From: Roseinatronobacter ekhonensis
GTDB lineage: Bacteria > Pseudomonadota > Alphaproteobacteria > Rhodobacterales > Rhodobacteraceae
Direction: 5' to 3'
NCBI RefSeq assembly: GCF_900499075.1
Contig: NZ_UIHC01000024.1
Location: 1-46,956, forward strand
Length of the DNA stretch: 46,956 nt
The position numbers and the translations under genes are program-made. This document shows positions 39,694 to 46,956 of this stretch, piece after piece. Position 1 is the stretch's first letter. Each line of letters begins with the position of its first letter. Below the pieces are notes generated by a model, which worked only from the letters and a program-made list of their open reading frames with translations, was not told the origin of the DNA and did not search any database.

Positions 39694-42569
39694 GTACTTG
39701 GCCTATTTTTCAGAAGGATATTGTGCAAGTCCTCTCCGTTTTCCTTTCGAACACACTTCCGGCTATAGGTGGTGATCGATGGTGGAAGTTCTACGTCTTA
39801 GATCAACTTAATCCATATCAGGCTCATCGCCTTCAGAAAGCGCGGGGGCAGTCGCTTGGGCAGTTGGACCTCGCGGCCCTTATTCGGGTGGCTTTGGCCA
39901 GTTGTGAGGAGATGACTGTCAAGAAATGCGCGACACGGGAGTTTCATGATCTTCTGGAAGCGATGAAGGCTATACGGAACAGGCATGCACATTCCCCGGC
40001 CGATGGCATTCCAGTTGCAATTGAGGCGCGTGACCTTGAAAGTAGTGCTGATTTCGTTGCATGCATCGACAAGTCTTCAATTCTACCCGACCAGCTTCGA
40101 GCTGCAGCGAAGCAACTCCTCTATCAGGAATCTATGTTGAAGCCCGCAAAAGCTGCAACATCATCTAGAAAAAGCCCGCTTGCCGTGCTGCGCCATCCGG
40201 AACCATTGTTGCCTGAAAATAGTCTTCAGAACAAAACGTACATCGGAATGGATTTTGGCACCTCGACTACCGTTCTGAGTGCAGTCTCACTAAGGGACGG
40301 AGCTGAACAGGTGGATGCTCTTATCATCGAGCAACCTGACCAGGATGGCGTAATGACGCGCAATCACTTGGTCAATACCGTCATCGCCTATGTCAACAAA
40401 CGGCTAGTGTTCGGGCGCGAAGCATTCCGCCAAAGATCTTTTCTCCACGAAGGGCGAAATGTATTTTCTTCGTTCAAAATGCGTTTAGGCGTCGATCTTG
40501 GTCCAACTTATCCAGAGACGGCCGTGCGCGCTGGTGTGCTCAAGTCTGGCCACAAGATCGAGTCCGCACAAGACGCCGCAGCAATGTTCTTCCGCTTCAT
40601 AAAGAGAGGCGTGCAAACCGCGCTGGATACCGCAAAATTGCCGAAAACGCCCGAGTGGTGTGTGTCTGTGCCCGCCTCATTTGAGGCAAACCAGCGCAAG
40701 GATCTGGAGACAGCTTTGCGAGCCGCGGGTATAGTTACCAGTTCGGTCGCTCTTATAGATGAACCGAACGCCGCTTTTCTCTCCTACCTCTTCGAGACAT
40801 CACGAGGGTTGAACGACAGTAAGCTTCTGGAGCTACTGCGCGAACGATCTATCAACGTCCTGGTTTACGATTTTGGCGCCGGTACCTGCGACATTTCGGT
40901 GCTTTGTCTGGAGAGTCGTGAGGAGGGGATCGTGTCTCGAAACTTGGCGGTTTCGCGTTTTACTGCTCTTGGCGGCGACGATATCGATCTCGCTCTTGCC
41001 CGTCAGGTGCTGCTGCCGCAACTCATCGAATCGTCCGCTCCTGTGCAACCGTCCCAACGGGATATCGAAGAGCGGATCCTGCCAAGGCTTCAGCCCACAG
41101 CAGAGCTACTGAAGATCCGACTTCTTGAGCACGCACGCGACAAGGGCATCGAGACGACCGACGGGCTGCGAGAGGCCAGTGACCTGCGGGTGACTGCTCT
41201 GGATATTGAAAGCTTCAAGATAGGAGCCGATGAGTTCCATCTGCCGAAACCTGGTGCCACGCTCATTGACCTTGCCACTGCGCTCGAGCCATTCACCCGA
41301 TTTCCAGTGCCAGCGGACGATCGCACTGCGCATGTTTTTATCCCGGTCCAGGATGCTCTGGAAAAGTCTGGACTTACTGCGGATGATCTAGACGGCGTTC
41401 TCTTCATCGGTGGCAGCAGTGAAAATACTATCGTCCGTCATACTGTAATGAAGGCGCTTGGAGGGACAGTCGAAGCGATCGTGCCAAAGGATCTTAGAAG
41501 CCATGTCTCAAAGGGTGCGGCTCTGCATTCATACTGGTACAATGGTTGTGGCTTTGACTTCATACAACCGATTACTTCTGAACCGATCCTCGCGTTGGTC
41601 CGAGGTGGCGCGTTTGAAACGATCCTTCCGGCATCCACTCCGCTGCCCAGCCAAGTGACCATAAGTGATGAACTTATCGTGGAAGACGAGGGGCAGAAAC
41701 GCATCGAGATACCGATCTGTGTCTCAACAGCAGACAAGCTGCTTGGCGTGATCGTGATCGATTCTCCAGACCGAAAGGGCTTTCAGCGTGGCACCAGAAT
41801 TTCAATTTCTGCCAGCATTTCGCGAGACAAACTGCTTGTGGTAGAGGCGCGGATCGGAGATCGCGTCGCAAAAACTGCTATGCTCAACCCGATGGCCAAC
41901 CGACCCGTATCGGAAACCGAGGCAAGACTCCTAAAGGCGAAACAGGCCTTCAACGAAGTGCTTCTGAAACATGGCCCGCGCCCGCCGGCGGCAAAAGTAA
42001 TTGCTTATGCGAACGCCGCCGAATCTGCAGGCGATCATCAACTTGCCGCTGAACTGTTTCAGAAAGCTGAGCAGCTTGATCCGACGCGCAACTTTGCTGT
42101 GTCTATCACTTATAACTATGCTCGCGCTGGAAAACATCAACTAAAGGAACTGTGGGCGCGGAAGGCCTACGAGAGAGAGCCCTCGGCTGCTGCGGCCTAC
42201 AATTTGGCCATCAATGTTGAAGGTTCGGACGAGAAGGAAACATTATTCCGCGAAGCGCTTCGCTATGAGCCGGACTACCACTCCGCTATCCTCGCTCTTG
42301 GGCGGGTATTGTTGAGGAAAGGGGACTCAGAAGGGACTGAACTCCTAGAGCGATCCGCTAAGAAGCTCAGCCAGCAGCTGAGCACGCACAATATTGATGA
42401 GAGCGGATGCCGCGTGCTGGCAAGTGTATCACGCGAACTTGGCCAGACGGATGTTGCTCAGGAAGCTGAAGCTCGTGCAAAGACGCTTTCACCCAAGCAG
42501 CAGACATCCGCAGCGTATTCAGAAGATAACCTCGCTGCTCTTGCCAGACCCGCGATAGAAGGAAATTGA
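39690..42569 (+). CDS. Swt1-HEPN/Hsp70/TPR fusion protein
   Basis: The 959-residue protein has three parts. Residues 1-125 resemble the Swt1-type HEPN domain: WWKFYVLDQLNPYQAHRLQK, LDLAALIRVALASCEEM and the EAMKAIRNRHAHS helix with the Rx3H-type HEPN motif (about residues 93-101). Residues 180-730 are an Hsp70/actin-fold ATPase: IGMDFGTSTTVLSAV (phosphate-1), VSVPASFEANQRKDL, VYDFGAGTCDISVL (phosphate-2, about 391) and LFIGGSSENTIV (adenosine, about 573), then a beta-rich part like an Hsp70 substrate domain. Residues 750-930 are TPR-like repeats. HEPN domains are often RNases in defence systems. The start is a TTG with GGGGGAA seven bases upstream, overlapping the small ORF before it. Confidence 0.8.
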   Translation: MSTWPIFQKDIVQVLSVFLSNTLPAIGGDRWWKFYVLDQLNPYQAHRLQKARGQSLGQLDLAALIRVALASCEEMTVKKCATREFHDLLEAMKAIRNRHAHSPADGIPVAIEARDLESSADFVACIDKSSILPDQLRAAAKQLLYQESMLKPAKAATSSRKSPLAVLRHPEPLLPENSLQNKTYIGMDFGTSTTVLSAVSLRDGAEQVDALIIEQPDQDGVMTRNHLVNTVIAYVNKRLVFGREAFRQRSFLHEGRNVFSSFKMRLGVDLGPTYPETAVRAGVLKSGHKIESAQDAAAMFFRFIKRGVQTALDTAKLPKTPEWCVSVPASFEANQRKDLETALRAAGIVTSSVALIDEPNAAFLSYLFETSRGLNDSKLLELLRERSINVLVYDFGAGTCDISVLCLESREEGIVSRNLAVSRFTALGGDDIDLALARQVLLPQLIESSAPVQPSQRDIEERILPRLQPTAELLKIRLLEHARDKGIETTDGLREASDLRVTALDIESFKIGADEFHLPKPGATLIDLATALEPFTRFPVPADDRTAHVFIPVQDALEKSGLTADDLDGVLFIGGSSENTIVRHTVMKALGGTVEAIVPKDLRSHVSKGAALHSYWYNGCGFDFIQPITSEPILALVRGGAFETILPASTPLPSQVTISDELIVEDEGQKRIEIPICVSTADKLLGVIVIDSPDRKGFQRGTRISISASISRDKLLVVEARIGDRVAKTAMLNPMANRPVSETEARLLKAKQAFNEVLLKHGPRPPAAKVIAYANAAESAGDHQLAAELFQKAEQLDPTRNFAVSITYNYARAGKHQLKELWARKAYEREPSAAAAYNLAINVEGSDEKETLFREALRYEPDYHSAILALGRVLLRKGDSEGTELLERSAKKLSQQLSTHNIDESGCRVLASVSRELGQTDVAQEAEARAKTLSPKQQTSAAYSEDNLAALARPAIEGN

Positions 42570-42573
42570 TGGT

Positions 42574-43740
42574 TTGGGGTGGTATGTTCCGTTTGAAAAG
42601 CTTGGCCAACAACAGTCGGCAATTATCCAAGAAATCACACGCGGTATCGATGCGAGGAACCATTTCATTAATGGGTTCGCGGGGAGCGGGAAATCTGTAC
42701 TTTTAACCCACGTCCTTGAACGTGTTGCCGCAGACCGGATTGGATCACGCATCGTTTTTTTGAGCTATACCCATGCGCTTGTTGGAATGACCAAGACAGC
42801 ATTAATGGGCTCGGGGCTCGATGAGGCGACTATGAAACGCATCGAGTTTTCGACGGTACACAGCTTTATGTACGGAGATCGGGAGGCGGACTACGTTTTT
42901 GTCGATGAAGTTCAAGATCTGCAAGCGGACTGGCTCGATAAGATAAAACGCAAGTCCCGTCACGTTGTTCTGGCTGGTGACTTCGTTCAGTCCATTTATG
43001 ATGAAACGGCGTCTTACAATGACATTCTTCAGGTCTTCGATCCGATGGTCCACGAACTGCGGGAAGTATTCCGCTTAACTCCGTCTCTCAAGCGAGTTGC
43101 AGTATCGATTTATCCTGCTGCAGACAACATCGTTGAAGCAGATCCTGTCAAAGTGGGAGATGCCGATATCAGGGATGTGGAGTTTGACACCCTGGAAGAA
43201 GAGGTCGAGTGGGTTTTGAGCGAGGCATGGACAGTGCGCGCGGGCGCGGGTAGCCCCTCGGCACTGCTTTTTCACCATCATCACGATCTGAGGCTTTTCT
43301 ACGAAGCAGTTTTCCGTGTGCGATCAATCAACTTGCCGATTGAACATCCGCGAGATCTGACGGAACGATACATTAACATGAACGACGCAATGCAAGCTGC
43401 AGGCATTCCTTTGAGCTACTATGGTAACAAGGTGGGTACGCTGATCCATGGCGAAAAGGGTCCCCATGTCTATCTGATGACGATCCACAGCGCCAAAGGG
43501 CTCGATTTTAAGAATGTATTTCTGCCGGGCTTGAACCGCGGGCCTAATAGCACCCTTTCTCCATCTGAGCATTTTAAGCGCCCAGTATCATTCGTTGGCG
43601 TAACCAGAAGTTTTGAGAACTTGTTCTTGTCGCACTCGCAGGGCGCGATGGAAACGCCATTCGACAATTTACCAGAAGACGTCGTGAAAAGGTGGAAGCC
43701 GCGCCGCCCGACCAATGTAGACGACGAGCTGTTTTTTTGA
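42574..43740 (+). CDS. Short superfamily 1 (UvrD-like) helicase
   Basis: The 388-residue protein has the superfamily 1 motifs in order: Q-motif region LGQQQSAIIQEI, Walker A GFAGSGKS (about residue 34), VDEVQDLQ (about 110), LAGDFVQSIYD (motif III), VFRLTPSLKR (motif IV region), MTIHSAKGLDFKNVFLPGLN (motif V, about 301) and VGVTRSFENLFLSHS (motif VI, about 340). It lacks the large 1B and 2B insertions of UvrD/Rep, which are near 700 residues. The start is a TTG five bases after the previous stop, with AAGGAAA upstream; co-translation with the HEPN-Hsp70 gene is likely. It could act as an ATP-driven nucleic acid sensor or translocase. Confidence 0.82.
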   Translation: MGWYVPFEKLGQQQSAIIQEITRGIDARNHFINGFAGSGKSVLLTHVLERVAADRIGSRIVFLSYTHALVGMTKTALMGSGLDEATMKRIEFSTVHSFMYGDREADYVFVDEVQDLQADWLDKIKRKSRHVVLAGDFVQSIYDETASYNDILQVFDPMVHELREVFRLTPSLKRVAVSIYPAADNIVEADPVKVGDADIRDVEFDTLEEEVEWVLSEAWTVRAGAGSPSALLFHHHHDLRLFYEAVFRVRSINLPIEHPRDLTERYINMNDAMQAAGIPLSYYGNKVGTLIHGEKGPHVYLMTIHSAKGLDFKNVFLPGLNRGPNSTLSPSEHFKRPVSFVGVTRSFENLFLSHSQGAMETPFDNLPEDVVKRWKPRRPTNVDDELFF

Positions 43741-43754
43741 CCGGGAGCCATCAA

Positions 43755-45125
43755 ATGAATAGGCACATCGTTGTCATCACTTTTCTTGAGTTGCTGAACT
43801 GGAACAGTAAGGGTCTGCTTCGCGTTGCGTCGCAACGCCTAGTATGGTGCCACGGCGACGGCGCCGCTGCAGCTTTTCAATCGTCTCTGCAGTTCGCACC
43901 TGATCTCGAGCCTGTGGACGACGCTTTTCTCATCGCCAATGTCGAAACGCCGCCGCGCGACTCGGGAAACGGCACACTTTTACTTCCCTTGGACGGAACT
44001 AAGTTCGAGGTGCTGTCAGAGCGCAGTTCTCGGCTCCTTTCGCCCGCCGCAAAGCGAATGAATGCTAGTCTTGAACTTGCAATAGAAAGTATCCAAGACG
44101 CGTGGGTAAGCTGGAAAAAGCGCTACAACAGCGAGAGCGCAGACCAGCAGTCACGCCGCATCTGGGCTTGGGCTTGGGCAAATCCTTGGCCATCTGATCC
44201 GCAAAGCCCGCAAGAGCAACTTCTTAGAAATTCGAAAAAGTGCATCGCTGAAATGTCACGGCTACTCGCAGAGAAACCTGACCTACGAGAAAAAATTGCC
44301 GGAACTTCTGCTGAAGCGTGGATGCATATGGCCCTTGCAGCAGAGCAGAGGGAACTTCTTGCATCGGAAGATGATGCGGAATGGCGTCGAACGACCAGAG
44401 CCTACATCACATCTTGTGCGCGGACCGGACAGTTGAATGCCGCTTTTTTCCAGAACGCTGACCCCGCCTTTTCTAATGCTTTTGAGGCACTTCCTCTCGA
44501 CCGCATCGAGATGGCAGAGTTTGTGGCCGTGGCAATCGGTGAACATCATGCGCTGCGTTTGAATACGGGGCAAGAACCCGATCTTGGAGCACTAGTTTCG
44601 GATCTTCATATTCTGTCAGATATTGTCGCCAAAGTCAGGCCTGACAGTCAGAAATTAATATTGTCCACAGCACTTTTGGCTCTCGGTGGGTTGTTGCCCG
44701 GTACTGCTGTAGGCGCTCTTATCGCTAAGACCGATCTCAAAACTGGTTGGGGAATTCCACTACTTCAAGGCAACAAAGAACAAGAAATAGCCGAGGATGG
44801 AATGCAAATAGTTTCGCCTGGAAATCCTGCTGTTACGGTGCCCCATTCGATCGCTGTGAGCGAGGCCATTGATAACGAAAGTGGGCCTTCTGGCGCGAAT
44901 CCTGAAGCAGTTGCAGTTGCAGTTGATCGCGAGACAGAACCGCAGCCAAGTATGGTTTCCGCGACAGTTGCGCCCTTGGAAAGTAAAGCGGAGGATGATG
45001 GGCAGACAGCATCAACGAAAAAGAGCAAGCCCAAACCGAGCACGAAGCCCAGAAACAAGAAAAAGCAAACATCAATTAGTAGCGAAGACGATCCGCCACC
45101 TGACCAAAGCAAACTCCCGTTTTGA
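43755..45125 (+). CDS. Unrecognised third protein with SSB-like tail
   Basis: I do not recognise this 456-residue protein. The N-terminal 120 residues are mixed alpha/beta (HIVVITFLELLNWNSKGLLR), the middle (about 100-330) is helical and Trp-rich near WAWAWANPWPSD, with AEWRRTTRAYITSCARTGQL. One hydrophobic stretch occurs around residues 300-325 (SQKLILSTALLALGGLLPGT). The last 110 residues are low-complexity, with Glu/Ala/Pro and a Lys/Pro-rich run, and end SEDDPPPDQSKLPF, similar to the acidic (I/L)PF tip of SSB. GGGAG lies eight bases before the ATG at 43755. It is 14 bases downstream of the helicase and clearly in the same operon. Confidence 0.75.
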   Translation: MNRHIVVITFLELLNWNSKGLLRVASQRLVWCHGDGAAAAFQSSLQFAPDLEPVDDAFLIANVETPPRDSGNGTLLLPLDGTKFEVLSERSSRLLSPAAKRMNASLELAIESIQDAWVSWKKRYNSESADQQSRRIWAWAWANPWPSDPQSPQEQLLRNSKKCIAEMSRLLAEKPDLREKIAGTSAEAWMHMALAAEQRELLASEDDAEWRRTTRAYITSCARTGQLNAAFFQNADPAFSNAFEALPLDRIEMAEFVAVAIGEHHALRLNTGQEPDLGALVSDLHILSDIVAKVRPDSQKLILSTALLALGGLLPGTAVGALIAKTDLKTGWGIPLLQGNKEQEIAEDGMQIVSPGNPAVTVPHSIAVSEAIDNESGPSGANPEAVAVAVDRETEPQPSMVSATVAPLESKAEDDGQTASTKKSKPKPSTKPRNKKKQTSISSEDDPPPDQSKLPF

Positions 45126-45211
45126 ATGAGGGAGCCTCGGGGGGCAGGTCAAAACCCGCGGGCGATGAAGTGTAAGAGCGCGGAGGTGATAAGGTGCCGA
45201 TGTCGAGGTTT

Positions 45212-45697
45212 TTAACTGCGGCGGCGAGATTCCGTCGCGATGGCATAGGTAACGCCTGAACGTTTCCACACGAAGTGCTCCTTTGCATAGGCGAGCGCAC
45301 TTGGAGCCACCACAATACTGAGATGGCTTAATTTTTCCAAATTTTCTATGGCGTTTTGGAACGTCTCGAGATCAGAATCGGCAAAGGAATCGCCTAGAAC
45401 GAAGATGGTAATCCGCTCCAAATTACTCAGCATAAACAGACCCGATGATGTTTCGAGATGGTCGGATTCAATCACGGCCTCACGGATTTTACTCGCCCAT
45501 AGCATTTCATCGAGTTCGTCCACGGCAAGCCATGGCCGTGCCTCTTTCGGCCCTTTCCGCGGCCCAGGGGCAACATTAACGATGATTTCTGCTTCTGTAA
45601 GCCACTCTTCCAGAAGCCCTTGCGGGCGGCCTTTCAACGTGATGGCCGAAACGCATTCTTTGAAGATCTTTGGGTCGTCGTGGTCAAGGTATTTCAT
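45212..45697 (-). CDS. Unknown protein coupled to the helicase fragment
   Basis: The 161-residue product is acidic, with alternating helices and strands (EEWLTEAEIIVNVAPGPRKG, DELDEMLWASKIREAV, MLSNLERITIFVLGDSFADS, LSHLSIVVAPSALAYAKEHF), a likely alpha/beta sandwich. I recognise no family. The start overlaps the end of the helicase gene by 14 bases, so they belonged to one operon. It converges with the three-gene operon, with about 85 bases between the stops. Confidence 0.6.
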   Translation of the reverse strand: MKYLDHDDPKIFKECVSAITLKGRPQGLLEEWLTEAEIIVNVAPGPRKGPKEARPWLAVDELDEMLWASKIREAVIESDHLETSSGLFMLSNLERITIFVLGDSFADSDLETFQNAIENLEKLSHLSIVVAPSALAYAKEHFVWKRSGVTYAIATESRRRS

Positions 45698-46829
45698 GCT
45701 GTTCGTCTCCTTGCAGGTTGGTGTAGTCGCTATCGGGTAGGTGTGTAAAATCCCCTGGTGCCAAGCGGATCATGAGCGACTGTATATCTTGGGATGCGGA
45801 AGTTTCGAGTATCGCGAGCAGGTCTGACTGGCGCGGCTGCCCGAAGGCAAGCCGATAGAGTGCCGTGGTCTTTATCAACCAAGGTGCAAGTCCCGCCTCG
45901 CGGGAAAAAGGAGGCAAAGGCAGAATAGACTCAATGAGGGCAGGTGCATCGAGATTGCCAGTATAGAGCCAGTGCGGGCACATCCCTAAACGTGACATGC
46001 CCAGGTTTTGGGCCTCTTCTTCTGCGGCAGCAAGCATCGCCGGCCAAGCGGGGCCATCGGTTTCGCGGGCGGCCGCAACCTGGCAGGTGGCAATGTTGCT
46101 GCGAACCGCGTGATTGAGATATCGCTGAACCCGACCCTCGCGTTGCTCCAGGTCTGCTGGGCTTCCAGGCAGGTTCCAGTGCCAGATTCGGTGGCAGTAG
46201 TGATGGAAGTCCAGACCTTCCTGCCCAACGGATGTCGATGCGAGAACGAAGGGGCGGAAGGGCGAGTTGAACGCTTCGCGAAGGGTGTCCAGGCGCGTCT
46301 GGCCGCCCTCGCCGTCTTTCGCGGCGTTTGCAGCAAAACGGGCCGCGAGATGCGAAGGCATGTTGAAGCTTTTGCCTGTGAACGGGTTGCGCGCGGTAAT
46401 CTGCGCCGTGCGCAGGCCCACCGCATCTTTTACTCGCCTAGCCAGCCCCTCGTATGGCGGCTTTCCGGGAATGGTTTCGGGGGTCAGTTTTCCTCCGGTG
46501 AGCTGGTACAAATATTCATCGAGCACGGCCTGAAGATCATGTTCAGCGCAATAGTCGATGACTTTTGACCAAGCGCCTTCCTCTCCGCCAGAAAGTAGCA
46601 AAGGTCGAACTTCGCGGTGGTTGAACATTGTCAGGAAGCCTAGCGCGATACTGGCAGAGGCCGATGCCAGATCTGGCGACGGCTCTTTTGCATAACGGCG
46701 CAGCGACCTGAGCAAACAAACGGCCGGAGACCCAAGCGCCACCCGCGCCAGAAACGTCACCGCCTCGTCACTGGCGGGTACGCTTGCGCGAACACCATTA
46801 CCGGCGGTGAACTGGTCCAGCAACGAGGG
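45684..46829 (-). pseudogene. C-terminal half of a SNF2-type helicase, cut by IS
   Basis: The remaining 380 codons hold only the second helicase lobe: FVLASTSVGQEGLDFHHYCH (motif V region), IWHWNLPGSPADLEQREGRV and QRYLNHAVRSNIA (motif VI). The frame stays open up to the end of the IS at about 46830, where no proper start codon or ribosome-binding site is present; the Walker A and DEAD/H lobe must lie beyond the insertion or be lost. Helicases with this EQREGRV motif are frequent in multi-gene phage defence loci. Expression of the fragment from the IS is possible but unproven. Confidence 0.75.
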
Positions 46830-46956
46830 TGAAGTGGTCCGGCAAATTTGGACAGCGTGCTAAGATGTATCCAACGCGCACGAATGGATACGAGAATGAC
46901 AAAGCGACGGAACTTTTCAGACAAGTTTAAAGCTGCTGTGGCGCTTGAGGCGCTGC
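46830..46956 (+). mobile_element. IS3-family element, left end only
   Basis: The terminal inverted repeat begins TGAAGTGGTCCGGCAAATTT at 46830, characteristic of one IS3 subgroup, and is followed 66 bases later by the first transposase gene. The element continues past the right edge, so its other end and target duplication cannot be seen. Confidence 0.8.
46896..46956 (+). CDS. IS3-family transposase OrfA, partial
   Basis: The first 20 codons, MTKRRNFSDKFKAAVALEAL, match the start of IS3-family OrfA (InsE-like), whose helix-turn-helix binds the terminal repeats. The gene is cut by the end of the window. GATACGAG precedes the ATG at 46896 as a weak ribosome-binding site. Confidence 0.85.
   Translation, partial: MTKRRNFSDKFKAAVALEAL

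Noticed and set aside
1-46956. CRISPR arrays, tRNA or rRNA genes
   Set aside because: I saw no regularly spaced repeats and no tRNA- or rRNA-like sequence on either strand.

Overview
The window looks like part of a RepABC-type plasmid (or chromid) from an alphaproteobacterium of the Rhodobacterales. The evidence is a repA-repB-repC partition and replication operon, a run of small plasmid accessory families that I associate with that order (DUF736, DUF6915, DUF6878, DUF3768, a strawberry-notch type helicase, an ArdC anti-restriction protein, a large ParB-like protein), high GC with GC-rich third positions over most of the length, and alphaproteobacterial families throughout. The assignment is by family recognition from memory; no search was run.

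Region 1 (about 1-14.8 kb) is a metal-handling island. A DUF2493 protein on the minus strand is followed by a mostly empty kilobase. Then comes a plus-strand series: a small Cys/His-rich exported protein, a multicopper oxidase interrupted by an in-frame amber codon, a 42-residue membrane peptide, a DUF302 protein, a VTT-domain membrane protein, an APC permease, a copper P1B ATPase with YHS and heavy-metal-binding N-terminal domains, and a DUF411 metal-binding protein. A second unit faces both ways from a shared operator at 11.86 kb: leftward a CsoR/FrmR-family metal sensor and an MFS exporter with a His-rich tail; rightward a His-rich protein, a HupE/UreJ-like protein and a membrane-anchored protein. 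The second unit is closed by a strong terminator, directly followed by the decayed ends of another ATPase-DUF411 pair, and then by a methyltransferase.

Region 2 (15.1-32.0 kb) is almost entirely minus strand and holds plasmid accessory genes: a tandem DUF736 protein, small DUF proteins, a 1,419-residue methyltransferase/helicase fusion of the strawberry-notch family, two complete toxin-antitoxin pairs (AbrB-like/Doc and PrlF/YhaV), a large UPF0149-like protein, a ParB-like protein, and an ArdC metallopeptidase. Remnants of a second ArdC and of a RelB-like antitoxin lie between them. A recurring sequence element, roughly ACAAAACCGAAAGC-n-GCTTT-CCTTT on the plus strand, sits upstream of six of these minus-strand genes.

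Region 3 (32.3-39.3 kb) is the plasmid core: an Xre/RES toxin-antitoxin pair, repC, repB and repA (reading leftward), two identical perfect 16-bp palindromes inside repB and repC that are good parS candidates, an antisense RNA between repB and repC, a serine recombinase and a divergent RHE_PE00001-like protein.

Region 4 (39.4-46.96 kb) has visibly lower GC and different codon use. It contains a three- or four-gene operon: a small ORF, a Swt1-HEPN/Hsp70/TPR fusion, a short superfamily 1 helicase and an unrecognised protein whose C-terminus resembles an SSB tail. This is the best candidate for an undescribed system, plausibly defensive. It converges on the C-terminal half of a SNF2-type helicase cut by an IS3-family element whose left end runs off the window, with one small partner gene.
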